Source: Corynebacterium minutissimum (GTDB taxonomy: Bacteria; Actinomycetota; Actinomycetes; Mycobacteriales; Mycobacteriaceae). Taken from it: a stretch of DNA of 64,000 nucleotides. The stretch is from the NCBI RefSeq assembly GCF_000988205.1, contig NZ_LAYQ01000001.1, positions 147,416 to 211,415 of the forward strand, given 5' to 3'. Shown here in pieces: positions 51,362 through 61,045 of the stretch. The notes beneath the pieces are model-generated. The model saw only the letters and a list, made by a program, of their open reading frames with translations. It had not been told where the DNA came from and did no database searches. Both the position numbers and the translations under genes were made by a program. Within the stretch, counting starts at the first letter, position 1, and each line of letters starts with the position of its first letter.

Positions 51362-51949
51362 CTTTCGCGCCCGGTAGACCGTGCGGTCGTTCAATCGAGT
51401 TGTTTCGAAAGGGGCGAGAACATCGAACTTTGAGAGCTTGTCCCACACCTTGCGGGACTGGCCGCGGTCGGTGAGGATTTCTAGCTGCACGCAGCGGAGG
51501 AGCACGGCTTCCGTGGTAAAGACCGTTGCCGCTTGTCGCTTGCGTACGAGCTCTTGGGCCTCTTCATCATCGATGATGATGGCGGTACGTACCGAAGGAT
51601 CCTCCTCGAGCAGTGCCAGGCAGTGTGCGATTGCGGTGTACTCACCCAGGTTCTTCGCCATTCCACCTTGGATTGAATATCTCGGACCCGCGAATAGGCG
51701 GATGTGTTTGAAGAGGCGATCCATGTCGTCATCAAGCACGTGCACGTGGCCATGCGCAATGAGTGATGACCATGTTCGGGAGCCACACTGAAACCGCGGA
51801 GCTTTCAGTTTTCTCTCTACTTCGTCTCTGACCGCCGCAGGCACGTGAAGTTGCTCATCTTCTACGAACTTGAGAAGCAGGTCCTGCTCACCGGCACAGA
51901 TGAAGTTCAGTAGCACACTGGTGTCCGCAAAGATGAGCCTTCTAGACAT
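51350..51949 (-). CDS. PIN-domain-like protein (third gene of Xre-ImmA-PIN trio)
   Basis: 199 residues from ATG 51949. It begins RRLIFADTSVLLNF, the first PIN aspartate with its strand, and has a second acidic cluster (IIIDDEEAQELVRKR) near residue 140 plus GEYTAIAHCLAL in the middle, as expected for a PIN-fold nuclease. It lies 7 bp after the ImmA/IrrE gene. In such trios the nuclease-like product may be the effector controlled by the regulator and protease. Function inferred only. Confidence 0.7.
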   Translation of the reverse strand: MSRRLIFADTSVLLNFICAGEQDLLLKFVEDEQLHVPAAVRDEVERKLKAPRFQCGSRTWSSLIAHGHVHVLDDDMDRLFKHIRLFAGPRYSIQGGMAKNLGEYTAIAHCLALLEEDPSVRTAIIIDDEEAQELVRKRQAATVFTTEAVLLRCVQLEILTDRGQSRKVWDKLSKFDVLAPFETTRLNDRTVYRARKKTK

Positions 51950-51956
51950 GGTGAAC

Positions 51957-52760
51957 CTACTCGTCAGCAAAGAAATTTTCTAGGTCTGCCTCAATATCGT
52001 GCTGACCCGTGAAATTTTGGCTGATAGAACTTGGGGCGGCATGCATTGAGTCCGCTACCTCTTCGGGGCTTACCTGCTCGGCGAACGCTACGGTTGACAG
52101 GGCGATGAGTCCTTTGGCGTAGGCCTTGTAGGCATCGGCAACGAGCCTTTCGGAAGCTCGCGGCAGAGCAGCAATCTTGCGTGCGTGGTCATACGAGGCT
52201 TTCCATCCGAAGCGGGAGGCGAGTCCCTTGGCGGTGTGATTCCTTAGCTCTTCCTTTGTATCTTTCGAAATGAGTCCTGCTTGGTGCAGCTGGATGGCTG
52301 CTACGCGTGGAGAGACCTGGAATTGTTGGACAACCGTAGACAATAGCTCTTCCGCATCTGCGTACGGAGGTAGCTTTTGCAACGCTTCTTCAGGGCAGAG
52401 TACGCAGCGCGCAAAGGTGTTTGCGCGTGTTTCGGAAGGAAGAGTCTTATCGCATTGCAGGGAAGCACCATCCTCCGTGATATCCCCGGCCACGATGTGC
52501 CCGATTTCGTGCGCGATGGTTAAACGCTGGCGGAAAGGATTGTTACTAGTGCCAATCCCTACGGTTAAAGCTCCTGAGTCGGGATCGCGGAGCGTCAGCG
52601 CATCGAGGTCTTCCGCTAAATCGAGGACAATGAAGTCAGCATCAACGAGCTTCATGAGATCGTTGATGTCATCGACTGGTCCCACCCCGAGCTTGTGCTT
52701 CGCGCGAAAACGAGCAGCGAGTTCAACTCCTTGTTTCGAGGGGCTTGGTGAATTAGGCAT
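51957..52760 (-). CDS. ImmA/IrrE-family metallo-endopeptidase
   Basis: 267 residues. The zinc motif HEIGH (84-88) with TRANTFARCVLCPEE downstream supplies the ligands of the COG2856 family. These proteases cleave or inactivate a cognate Xre-type repressor after a signal (ImmA of ICEBs1, IrrE of Deinococcus). The upstream Xre gene overlaps it by 8 bp. The C-terminal ~100 residues are specific to this group and unassigned. Confidence 0.88.
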   Translation of the reverse strand: MPNSPSPSKQGVELAARFRAKHKLGVGPVDDINDLMKLVDADFIVLDLAEDLDALTLRDPDSGALTVGIGTSNNPFRQRLTIAHEIGHIVAGDITEDGASLQCDKTLPSETRANTFARCVLCPEEALQKLPPYADAEELLSTVVQQFQVSPRVAAIQLHQAGLISKDTKEELRNHTAKGLASRFGWKASYDHARKIAALPRASERLVADAYKAYAKGLIALSTVAFAEQVSPEEVADSMHAAPSSISQNFTGQHDIEADLENFFADE

Positions 52761-53085
52761 GTGCGTTATCCAGGTTCACACGTAGCTGGAGATACGGAAG
52801 AAGGGCTCGTGTTGCCTCTTCAACCTCGGTCTGGTGACCACGGGCTGCAACGCGTACACGCTGGGAGAGTGGGGTGGCGTCCACAAGCTCAGCGGCATCT
52901 ATACCGAGAGCCCACGCGAGGGCCATGATGTGGTGGAGAGTTGGCGTAGCTGTGCCCTTCTCTAGGCGGGCCAGGGTGGGCTGGGACAGGATTTCATCGG
53001 TCATGGCGGCGAGCTCTCTTTGGCTGAGAGCGCGAAGCTGACGCTGCATGCGGACGCGCTCGCCGAAGTCGGTAGGGATGTTCAT
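52753..53085 (-). CDS. Xre-family HTH regulator
   Basis: 110 residues with a helix-turn-helix at about 10-65 (FGERVRMQRQLRALSQRELA, SQPTLARLEKGTATPTLHHIMALAWALGI). It is likely the repressor of its own operon with ImmA/IrrE and the PIN protein. A near-consensus promoter and AAGGAG ribosome site precede it. Confidence 0.88.
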   Translation of the reverse strand: MNIPTDFGERVRMQRQLRALSQRELAAMTDEILSQPTLARLEKGTATPTLHHIMALAWALGIDAAELVDATPLSQRVRVAARGHQTEVEEATRALLPYLQLRVNLDNAHA

Positions 53086-53107
53086 TTTGTGCTCCTTGCT
53101 GACTTCG

Positions 53108-53136
53108 ATTAAACACGTGAATTAGAAATGAGTCAA
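53108..53136 (-). promoter_or_regulatory. sigma-A-type promoter of the Xre-ImmA-PIN operon
   Basis: On the minus strand TTGACT (53131-53136) and TTTAAT (53108-53113) are 17 bp apart, ideal spacing. AAGGAG follows before the ATG at 53085. Confidence 0.65.
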
Positions 53137-53460
53137 TGCGATTCAGGGTGTTAGGGGGCGAATTGGTCGCAAGCTAGTGCCGCTATCGTGTCCTCGAGGC
53201 GAAGCCGGCTTCTCGCGGAGTTTGGGAGCTTCCGCAAGGGTAAAAACCTTTCAAACAATTATTCAAAAGGTAGGGGGTGATCGGAGGAATATCACTGCGT
53301 GCTTTCGTCCAGCTGAGGAAAAGCTGAAGTCTCGTGGTTGGTTTCTAGTATGGCATCTCTTTTGAGGCTATTGATTTTATTTCAATTTAGAACTGTCTGG
53401 TCTTGGGCGATTTATGAAGCGTCTTTTAGCATGCTTTGGGTGCAGGATACCTTGTAATAG
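53137..53460. other. intergenic stretch, no supported gene
   Basis: A 62-codon open frame (53177-53365, plus) has no ribosome site and no recognisable product, and is left unannotated. The stretch is AT-rich and separates the Xre operon from a divergent hypothetical gene. Confidence 0.45.
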
Positions 53461-54111
53461 GTGATTCGAATGCAGCTACCGACTAGGATTTGTGGTGTGG
53501 ATAACGGACTTCTTCTGGCAATTGCTACATTTTTATCACCGTTATTTGGGTTAGCGGGATTCGTGATTGGCTTGCGGGAGGACAGACGCTCGCGTCAATA
53601 TGACAATGCTCATCAGAGTGTTCTGACGTTCGAGATGCTGGGTGGGCCAGACTGTAATTTAGAAGACCCTGAACTTTATGAAAAAGTCGGTATTGACTTG
53701 ACATATCGAGGATTTGAATCACGGCGTGGGATTAGGGTGTGTTTGGTTTTTGAAGAAGGATATTTTTGGATTTTATCCAATGATCTTTCTTTAGATCCGG
53801 GTGAAAGTCTAGGCCCCAAATACCTCAATATTCTCCGTAGTGCCTTGCCCGGAGTGCGTTTGCATATCTCGTGGCCCACTCCGCATCCGTCAATGCATCG
53901 AAAAGGTCTTCGTTATCAAGCTCTACGCTTAGGCTTGAACCAGGAGCTGCAGGAATGGAGATGGTATCGGTTTGAGAGTTTGCGGCGGAGGTTTCGTCGT
54001 CCCTTGGGAAAGTGGAAGACGGTGAAGAATCCCTTGGCTGATCTGAAGCATCTTCCAGGGTGGCCTTATGGGCGGGCCGCCAAAACGATTGGCTGGAAGA
54101 ATAGTAGGTAA
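53461..54111 (+). CDS. membrane-anchored protein of unknown function
   Basis: 216 residues from GTG 53461 (ATG 53470 also possible). One hydrophobic segment near the N-terminus (LLLAIATFLSPLFGLAGFVIG) is followed by a basic cytoplasmic domain rich in Arg and Trp. I do not recognise it. It stands alone between the Xre trio and Wadjet and may belong to the same defence island, which is inference from position. Confidence 0.5.
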   Translation: MIRMQLPTRICGVDNGLLLAIATFLSPLFGLAGFVIGLREDRRSRQYDNAHQSVLTFEMLGGPDCNLEDPELYEKVGIDLTYRGFESRRGIRVCLVFEEGYFWILSNDLSLDPGESLGPKYLNILRSALPGVRLHISWPTPHPSMHRKGLRYQALRLGLNQELQEWRWYRFESLRRRFRRPLGKWKTVKNPLADLKHLPGWPYGRAAKTIGWKNSR

Positions 54112-54245
54112 GTTATGTGGCGTCTCTATCAAGGGATTCCAAAGGTTTGTTTAAGATCCCGACCTGTACTGCTGACCTGCGAAATATGGAAAGCAAGTTT
54201 GCTAACCTTCTAGGGATGCGCTGAGCGGGCAGCATTTGTTTTCAG

Positions 54246-55397
54246 CTAATTGAGGCTTGCAATCCAAGCTTCTAGTTGGTAGCTCATTTCCTCACTTACA
54301 TGCATAAAAGGAATCCGCTCCTGCTCAATGCGCAGCCGGCCCGCGGTGAAGAGTAGGCGGTAGGCGCGCTGCTCTTCGGTGGTGAGGTGGGTGAGGGTGG
54401 CGGAGCCGTCGCCGGGGTCGGGGACGGCTAAGTGTTGGAATTCGGTGACGGTGGCGGTGTCCATGAGTAGTGACTTCGTGTGGGGGAAGTGGGCGCGCAC
54501 GGCGTTGAGGATGGCAAAGCCGGCGGCATCGAGGTCGCCCCAGTAGGTGATGTCCGCTTCGTGTAGCCAGCGCAGTGCGCGGAGCTGGTGGGCGGCGGTG
54601 CCGGAGCCGAGGAGGGCGATGGTGGGAGGGGAGGCGTCGGCAAGCGTGGGCAGGGCCAGGAAGGTCTGCTTATTCTCCACGATGAGCACCCGGGGCGGGG
54701 TGTCGGGGAAGAGTTTGGCAGCGTCGGCGAGGGGGATTTCGATATCGGAGAGCGCTGGTGTGTGATTGAGGTAGCGCAGGCGCAGGCGGGTGTCGTTGCG
54801 GCGCAGGCCCAAGTCCGTGATACCGAAGGGGGCGAGGAGTGTCAGCAGCAGGCGGCGGTGGTTGCCAATCCACTTGCCGTCCACGCCTTCGACCGGCACG
54901 GCGCGCTCCCACTCGCCGGAATTAGGGTTTGCGCGCAGCCAGCGCAGGCACGGCCCCAGGCAACGCAGGTCGTACGGGCTTAAGTCTTTCCACTGGTTGT
55001 AGGAGCGGTGGACGGTGTGGGTGAAGTCCGGGGACTCCGGGAAGATGGCGGCGATGTCCTGGGCGCGCTGTTGGGCGGTGGAATACTCGCGTTCCAAGCC
55101 GGCAGCGGTGGCGATGCGTTCGGCGCCGTTGATTGTGATGCGGGTCGGGACGTTATTGGTGCCCAGGCCCGCGCGGGACCAATTGCGCGTTTCATAGATG
55201 ACTTCGTCCTGGTGCGGCCAGCGCTGCCAGGCGCGGATGAAGTCTTGGGTGGTGCCAATATCGCGGGCGGCGGCCGTGGCTGTCGGTGGGTGCAGCGGCC
55301 ACGCCAGGTGCAGCGAATCCGGATCGGACAGTGCTTCGGCGAAATGGTTGCGCAGGTATTTCGCCGCGTGCACCTGCAGGTCTTTAGGCATCCGCAT
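54246..55397 (-). CDS. jetD: Wadjet nuclease subunit JetD (MksG-like)
   Basis: 383 residues from ATG 55397 (GAGGAG 7 nt upstream). The C-terminal Toprim region has VLIVENKQTFLAL with the metal-binding Glu and YWGDLDAAGFAIL with the DxD pair. The N-terminal part is the DUF3322 arm. JetD cleaves the circular DNA that JetABC has extruded. It overlaps jetC by 14 bp; the longer frame upstream is a shadow of jetC. Confidence 0.93.
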   Translation of the reverse strand: MRMPKDLQVHAAKYLRNHFAEALSDPDSLHLAWPLHPPTATAAARDIGTTQDFIRAWQRWPHQDEVIYETRNWSRAGLGTNNVPTRITINGAERIATAAGLEREYSTAQQRAQDIAAIFPESPDFTHTVHRSYNQWKDLSPYDLRCLGPCLRWLRANPNSGEWERAVPVEGVDGKWIGNHRRLLLTLLAPFGITDLGLRRNDTRLRLRYLNHTPALSDIEIPLADAAKLFPDTPPRVLIVENKQTFLALPTLADASPPTIALLGSGTAAHQLRALRWLHEADITYWGDLDAAGFAILNAVRAHFPHTKSLLMDTATVTEFQHLAVPDPGDGSATLTHLTTEEQRAYRLLFTAGRLRIEQERIPFMHVSEEMSYQLEAWIASLN

Positions 55398-58300
55398 CGG
55401 TGGGCTCCTCGGGGCGGGGCTGTTCGGGGTTGTGGGTGGAGAGGGAGGAGGCGTCGATAAGTGAATAACCTGTGCGCGCCTGCGGGCGGCCGTTGATAAT
55501 CGGCTCGTCGTAGTTGACCACGATGGTGCCATCCACGTAGGGCGAGAGCGTCTGGATGAGCTTGAAAGGCGTGGCCAGAATCATGTGGAAACCAAAGGAA
55601 GCAAAGACGGACATGGCCGTGCGGGTAAAGGCGGGATCGGCGCGGTCAAAGGCCTCATCCAAGATGATGGAGCCATAGGTGGGCACGTCCTGGTCCGGCT
55701 CCGCTAGGCGGAAGCGCAGGGCCGCTGCCAGGCAGAAGAAGACGAGTTTTTGCGCTTGGCCGCCGGAGAGCGACGCGGAGTCCTGATAGGTATTGGCCGT
55801 GGTGCCGTCGGGGTAGCACTCGCGGCCGATGAAGCTGACGTGGCGACGGGTATCCAAGACCACGTTGCGCCAGCGGATATCCTCCGGGTGGCTCGAGCCC
55901 AGGCGGCTCAGAATCTTGTCCAGGGCGTGGTAGCGCTGCAGGGCGGCATCGTGCTCATCCTTGCTGATTTCGGCCAGGCTGTGGGAGGTGGCGGCATCGA
56001 GGTCCCGCTGGAAGTCTTGGACCACCTGGCCGCGGGCATCCTTGACATCAATGCGCAGGGTGCGCTCACCGTTGAAGGGCGAGCGCTCCAGGGACTTGTT
56101 GATGAACTCCATGCGCGTTTCAATATCGCTGCGGGCATGGCGCAGGGAGGAGGCAAGGTGGGAGAGGTTCTGGACGGTCTGGCCGTTGAGCAGCTCCAGG
56201 AAGCGGGCGCGGAAATCTGCCAGGCGGTCAGCTCGTAGGTACTTCAGCTTCTCTATGCCTTCGCCGGCGAAGCTGGCCTGCGGTTCCAGGTCGGCGGCTT
56301 CTGCTGGCCACTGGGACAGGTAAGCGTGGAGGACGGAGACGATCTTGCCGTTGGCGTCCTCGATGCGGCGCGCGGCGGTGCGGGCGGCGTCCTGCAGGTC
56401 GGCCTGGACTTCATCGCGCCGGGCATCGATGTTATCGATGGTCAGCGTGCGCTTGCCCTTGTGTAAGGCCTCCTCGACGGCTTTCGCTATGTCCTTGTCG
56501 GCGATTTCCGGAACGGTACCGATGGCGTGGCGGCGCTCGGTGGAGCGCTTCAGCTCGCCTTCGACGTCACCGAGGTGTTTCTGTGCCTGGTTGAGCCGGG
56601 TGCGGGCAGCCTCCAGCTTTTCCTTCGCGTGCTGATGTGCGGCGGCCAAGGCTTGGGCTTCGGGGGAGGATGCCAGGGAATCGTATTGCGCTTGCAGGTC
56701 CTGCTTGCGGGCTTTCGCGGAGGCGGTGTCAATGTCCTGGAATCTCGAGTCCAGCACCTGCTGGGCTTTATCGCGCTGGGTGCGCAGGATGTCCATCTTC
56801 CGGTTGAGGTTATGGACCTGCCTGGCGGTGGCGCTGGCGGTGGCTTTGGCCTGCTTTAACTGGGAGCGCAGTAGCTCAATCTTGGCGGTGTTGGTGGAAC
56901 CCACCCGGTACCATGCGGTACCGGCAAAGCGCGTGCGGTCATCCTTGATGAAACGCGTGGAGCCGTCCTTGTCCTTGGGGCGGCTTTCCAAGCCATCGCG
57001 GGTAACGGCGGGAGTTGTGGTGACCTTGTCCAGTTCCGCTACCGACTCCACGCATTCATAGTTGAAGCGGCGGGAAATGTGTTGGCGTACCCACGCCGTC
57101 ATGGGGTGATCCTGGAATTCCAGCTTGTGGATGAGCTGCCGCGGGCTGCGCGCGGAGGCTGGCGCCGACGTGAACTCCGGGATGGTGCGGTATTCCAGAC
57201 GGGTACCCACGTTGCGGGAGTTGACCCACTGGTTAATGGCTTGCCGCGCGTCCTCAGGCACGAGCAGCGTAGCGGCGAAGCCGTGCAGTAGCTTTTGGAT
57301 GACCGGCTCCCAGTCCGCCTGCTGCGGGCTGATGTCGATGAGCTCGCCGGCGAAGGGAAGCTCGGATTCGGCGTAGCCGGTATCGCGGGCAAGTTGGGAG
57401 CGCAGCTCCACCAGGGCCTTGTCGATGTTGGTGCGCCGCGAGCTAAAAGAGCGCAGCTCGCTATCGAGCCGGGCGCAGGCGGTGGCCGCATCGCGGGCGG
57501 CCACGCCGGCTTCCTGTTGCTGGTTCGTCAGATTGGCGGAGTCGGTCTCGAAGTCGGAGAGTCGCAGCTTGGCGTTGGCCTGTAGCTCTGCGAATCCTTG
57601 CGGGCTGAGCTCATAGTGCTCGGTCCACTCGCCCACGGCAGCCGCAAGGCGCTGGAATTCTTTGGAGCGGTGCTCAATCTCTATGTCGGCGGTCTCCATC
57701 TTTGCGCGCAGGGCATCGAGCTCGCCGGCGCTGAGCTGGGAGACGGCCATCGCGGCGCGGCGTTCCGCATCATCGAGGTGGGCGACGTCGGCCTCGAGGG
57801 ATTCCACTTCCGATTGGGCTTCTACCTGCTGGGCGCTGAGAGCACGGATGCTGGAGTCCAGCTCTTCTGCCACCAGGCGGGCGCGCACGGCCGGTAGCGC
57901 CTCGCTCATGGCCTCGGCTTTGTGCTTATCTGCCTCCGCGGTTGCGCGCTGGGCATGCAGCTGGGGTAGGGGAGCGAGCGTATCAATCTGGGCCTTGACG
58001 TCTTCGACCCGCAGGTACGCCTGGCGCAGATCCTCAAACTGCTCCACGGCCTCCTCCGCTCTGGAGAAGGTCGAGGGCTTGTCCAGCATGTAGTCCCGAA
58101 AGAGCTGATCCAGGCTGGAGAGCGACTTCGCGGATTGCGTGCGGTGGAGCAGCAGCTGGCCCTCCACGTTCTTGATGCCCAGGCGTTTGCGGAAACGATC
58201 CGCAAACGTGGCATAGGTCGGTGTAAAGGACGCGCCGGGCCCCTTGTACAGGGCTTTGATCTTGCGGGTGTCCAGGCTGCGGGTGAGCAAGGGGCTGAGC

Positions 58301-58782
58301 TTATCGACGTCCTCATCACCCGGCACCAGCCCATACAACTTCTTGATCTGGCCTACTGAGTTCTCACCGCCGTTAAGGCGGAAGATAGCAATGAGCGTGT
58401 GCTGCTTGCCCGCGCCATTGTCGTAGGTCAGGGCAACCACCGAGTTGGTAGCGCCCTCCCGCAGGTACTCGGGGGCGATCTCACCGGTCTGCGCGTTTTC
58501 CTGCTTCCGCCAGGCACCGCGCACATAGGAGACCAGGCTGCGCCCGTTGTGCCGGCCGAGGTCCTGCTGCGACGCCGCATTGAACTTCAGGTGGCTCTGT
58601 GGAACCAAGACCGCCGACATCGCATCCAGCAGCGTGGACTTGCCGGAGCCCGAACCGCCGGTGATGAGGAAACCTTTGCGCGCCACCGGGATGGAGAAGT
58701 AGCCGTGGAAGGTGCCCCAGTTGATCAGCTGAATGCGGCTGATGCGGAATTGGCCGGGGTACAGGCTGGTGTGGCTAGTCAT
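55384..58782 (-). CDS. jetC: Wadjet SMC-like ATPase JetC (MksB-like)
   Basis: 1132 residues with Walker A TGGSGSGKST (41-50), a long coiled coil with a hinge-like middle, and C-terminal ABC signature LSGGQAQKLVFF and Walker B YGSIILDEAFDRAD. This is the MukB/MksB-type SMC ATPase that extrudes DNA loops. It overlaps jetB by 8 bp. No frameshift is visible. Confidence 0.95.
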   Translation of the reverse strand: MTSHTSLYPGQFRISRIQLINWGTFHGYFSIPVARKGFLITGGSGSGKSTLLDAMSAVLVPQSHLKFNAASQQDLGRHNGRSLVSYVRGAWRKQENAQTGEIAPEYLREGATNSVVALTYDNGAGKQHTLIAIFRLNGGENSVGQIKKLYGLVPGDEDVDKLSPLLTRSLDTRKIKALYKGPGASFTPTYATFADRFRKRLGIKNVEGQLLLHRTQSAKSLSSLDQLFRDYMLDKPSTFSRAEEAVEQFEDLRQAYLRVEDVKAQIDTLAPLPQLHAQRATAEADKHKAEAMSEALPAVRARLVAEELDSSIRALSAQQVEAQSEVESLEADVAHLDDAERRAAMAVSQLSAGELDALRAKMETADIEIEHRSKEFQRLAAAVGEWTEHYELSPQGFAELQANAKLRLSDFETDSANLTNQQQEAGVAARDAATACARLDSELRSFSSRRTNIDKALVELRSQLARDTGYAESELPFAGELIDISPQQADWEPVIQKLLHGFAATLLVPEDARQAINQWVNSRNVGTRLEYRTIPEFTSAPASARSPRQLIHKLEFQDHPMTAWVRQHISRRFNYECVESVAELDKVTTTPAVTRDGLESRPKDKDGSTRFIKDDRTRFAGTAWYRVGSTNTAKIELLRSQLKQAKATASATARQVHNLNRKMDILRTQRDKAQQVLDSRFQDIDTASAKARKQDLQAQYDSLASSPEAQALAAAHQHAKEKLEAARTRLNQAQKHLGDVEGELKRSTERRHAIGTVPEIADKDIAKAVEEALHKGKRTLTIDNIDARRDEVQADLQDAARTAARRIEDANGKIVSVLHAYLSQWPAEAADLEPQASFAGEGIEKLKYLRADRLADFRARFLELLNGQTVQNLSHLASSLRHARSDIETRMEFINKSLERSPFNGERTLRIDVKDARGQVVQDFQRDLDAATSHSLAEISKDEHDAALQRYHALDKILSRLGSSHPEDIRWRNVVLDTRRHVSFIGRECYPDGTTANTYQDSASLSGGQAQKLVFFCLAAALRFRLAEPDQDVPTYGSIILDEAFDRADPAFTRTAMSVFASFGFHMILATPFKLIQTLSPYVDGTIVVNYDEPIINGRPQARTGYSLIDASSLSTHNPEQPRPEEPTDADA

Positions 58783-59440
58783 CGGAAGCCTTCTCCTTTT
58801 CCTCGTCTACCTGCTCTTCATCGGCTTGTGCCAGGCGGGCGTATTCATCGCGGATGGCGGTGACGGTGGAGGCGTCGAAAAGCTGGCGGAGCACCGGTGA
58901 GACCTCGAAGCGCCCTTCGGTCTCGGTAGCACTCAGCAGGGAGTAGTCGTTGTGAATGCGGTTGATGGCGGCGTTGAAGCGGCGGTTGAAACCGGCTTCA
59001 TCACGGTTGTCCACTGCGCGGACGTAACCGATTCCCTCCCGGAGATCCTCGACGTCCACGATGACCCGCTCGCCGGGCAGCGCAAGCCCCAGCTCTTGGC
59101 GCAGGTTCAGCAGGATCGCGGTGTCGATGTGCTTGAGCTTGTCCGTGCGCAGCACCTGCGGGATGCTCAAGGTTTCTTCCTCCACCATCCGGGTAAACGC
59201 GAAGCCCTCGGTCTCGTCCACGACGAGTTCCAGAAACACCTCATGCAGCCGGGCGCGGAGGTTCTCCTCATCCGAGATGATGGCGGCCCACAGCACCGGT
59301 TCCTTCTGCGCGCGAATGAGCGGGCCCTGCAGGAGCTGCACTAACGCGCGCCGCGAGTGGTAGGTCAGCGAGCCTTTATCGTGCTCCCACAGCGGTGGCT
59401 CGTGTGCGGAATCGACGCGGGGAGTGTGTGCGGCGGTCAC
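58775..59440 (-). CDS. jetB: Wadjet subunit JetB (MksE-like, DUF4194)
   Basis: 221 residues, winged-helix kite-type protein of the DUF4194 family (LVQLLQGPLIRAQKEPVLWAAIISDEENLRARLHEVFLELVVDE). It bridges kleisin and ATPase in the complex. Acidic C-terminal tail. It overlaps jetA by 4 bp. Confidence 0.92.
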   Translation of the reverse strand: MTAAHTPRVDSAHEPPLWEHDKGSLTYHSRRALVQLLQGPLIRAQKEPVLWAAIISDEENLRARLHEVFLELVVDETEGFAFTRMVEEETLSIPQVLRTDKLKHIDTAILLNLRQELGLALPGERVIVDVEDLREGIGYVRAVDNRDEAGFNRRFNAAINRIHNDYSLLSATETEGRFEVSPVLRQLFDASTVTAIRDEYARLAQADEEQVDEEKEKASDD

Positions 59441-60909
59441 TGTAGCTCCTTAACGGTGGTGTGATCGAAATACTTGGCAGGGATATGGGCGCAGCGCACG
59501 GTGCCGTCCTCCTCGGTCCACGTGACTTTCTCACGCGATGGACGTAGCACGGGCACCGGGTGCTGGTCGGCGATGTGCACCAAGCCCACCACGCTGGCAA
59601 GGCCCTGGGTTGGTGGATGGGCTTGCAGCACCTGGCCAATCGTGCAGGGGCCGGACTGGGCGACGGCCCCGCGTATCGCCTCGTGCAATTCCTCGAAGTC
59701 AATCTCCGATTCGCGCACCAACTCATACAGGGCTTGCGGGTCTTCTGCCTCCGGTTGGTATGCCACCGGGGTTTCCTCCACGACTTCCCGTCCCGGGTTG
59801 GCCAGGCGGATGCGGGAGACGGAGTGAATCGACATGCCGATGCGCTGCAGCGGTGTCTCCATCCGGTGAAAGGCTTTGAGCTCGGAGTTCTGTGCGGCAT
59901 CGATAGCCATGCCGCGGGCTTCCCGCAGCAGCTCAATCATGCGCCGGTCCTCCGCGAATTGCTCGGAGGAGACGTAGTTGCGCAGGCTGCGTGCCAGCCC
60001 CGTCATGGTCTGGTTGACCTCGAAGCTGGTGTCCTCCATATCGCGAAAAAGCCTGCGCAGCTGCTGCCGCCTGTCCGGGGCTAGCGCCTGTCCGGCTTCG
60101 CTGTCGAGGACCTCCGTGATCCACTGGTCCAACCAGGCGCTGCGCTCCCTATCCATCAAGAGGGAATAGAAGCCGCGGAAACTGCGCCCGGCGTCCGACT
60201 CCGCAATGTGGTCCACGCCGTTGAAGATCTCCTCCAGCACTTCGCCGCGGTAGCCCTCTGGATCCAAAAGTTGGCGGCGCAGTTGGTGGTTGAGGGCTTC
60301 AAGCTCGTGGCGTACCCGGGCGAAATCGCTCGGCACGGCCATGGCCATGTTCAGCACGTCTTGGACGCGTTCTTCTGCCTCCGCGGCGGTGAGCCTTTCG
60401 AACTGCCCGCGGCGGGCTTTCTCAATTTCACGGTCGATGCGGTCGCGTTCTTCCTCCAAGCTGGCCACGCGGCTGGCGATGTCTTCGTTCGTATCCCGCG
60501 CTAGCCTTTGCAGCGCGGAGCTGATTGATTCCACGCGTGACGCCGTCACCGTGGTCACTGGTGCCTCCCAGCGCTCAATGGCTTCGAGCGCGGATAAGGC
60601 CTCCTCGCTGGGCTCGAGTGTTTCGCCGTGGGAGCTCTTTCCGGACTTTCTGATGAGCCACCCGGCCTTGACCCAGTCATTGCAGTAATTCTGCGGCGTG
60701 CGGGGCATGGAAAACTCACTGGCGAGCACCTCGAAATCGGTGACCATGAGCTCATACACCTCCGCCGCCGGGCGCGCCCGGGTGCCGCGCGGGAAGTACT
60801 CCGCGATCAACGCCAGAATCACGGGCGCGTTATCCGCGGCCAGGAGCCGGATCGCGGCGGAATCGCGCATCAAACGCCGCAGCGATAGGGCGCGTGCTTC
60901 AACAGACAT
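59437..60909 (-). CDS. jetA: Wadjet kleisin subunit JetA (MksF-like, DUF3375)
   Basis: 490 residues from ATG 60909, DUF3375 family. N-terminal winged-helix part (LSLRRLMRDSAAIRLLAADNAPVILALIAEYF), then coiled coil around 180-220 (VASLEEERDRIDREIEKARRGQ). It is the kleisin that closes the SMC ring. First gene of jetABCD, which appears intact and in the standard order. Confidence 0.93.
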   Translation of the reverse strand: MSVEARALSLRRLMRDSAAIRLLAADNAPVILALIAEYFPRGTRARPAAEVYELMVTDFEVLASEFSMPRTPQNYCNDWVKAGWLIRKSGKSSHGETLEPSEEALSALEAIERWEAPVTTVTASRVESISSALQRLARDTNEDIASRVASLEEERDRIDREIEKARRGQFERLTAAEAEERVQDVLNMAMAVPSDFARVRHELEALNHQLRRQLLDPEGYRGEVLEEIFNGVDHIAESDAGRSFRGFYSLLMDRERSAWLDQWITEVLDSEAGQALAPDRRQQLRRLFRDMEDTSFEVNQTMTGLARSLRNYVSSEQFAEDRRMIELLREARGMAIDAAQNSELKAFHRMETPLQRIGMSIHSVSRIRLANPGREVVEETPVAYQPEAEDPQALYELVRESEIDFEELHEAIRGAVAQSGPCTIGQVLQAHPPTQGLASVVGLVHIADQHPVPVLRPSREKVTWTEEDGTVRCAHIPAKYFDHTTVKELQ

Positions 60910-61045
60910 GTCTTGATTCTGACAGGTGTGCCGGACATGCGCAGCGAAGACTGGCTCAAATATTCGAAGCCCGCTGTCTGGCATTCGACCTGCAGAGTGC
61001 AGGTCGAAATAATCACGCCCATGGCGGCGGGCCATGAGTGAAGCT

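Noticed and set aside
53177..53365. 62-codon open frame between the Xre operon and the hypothetical gene
   Set aside because: No ribosome site, no domain, unremarkable composition; likely chance.
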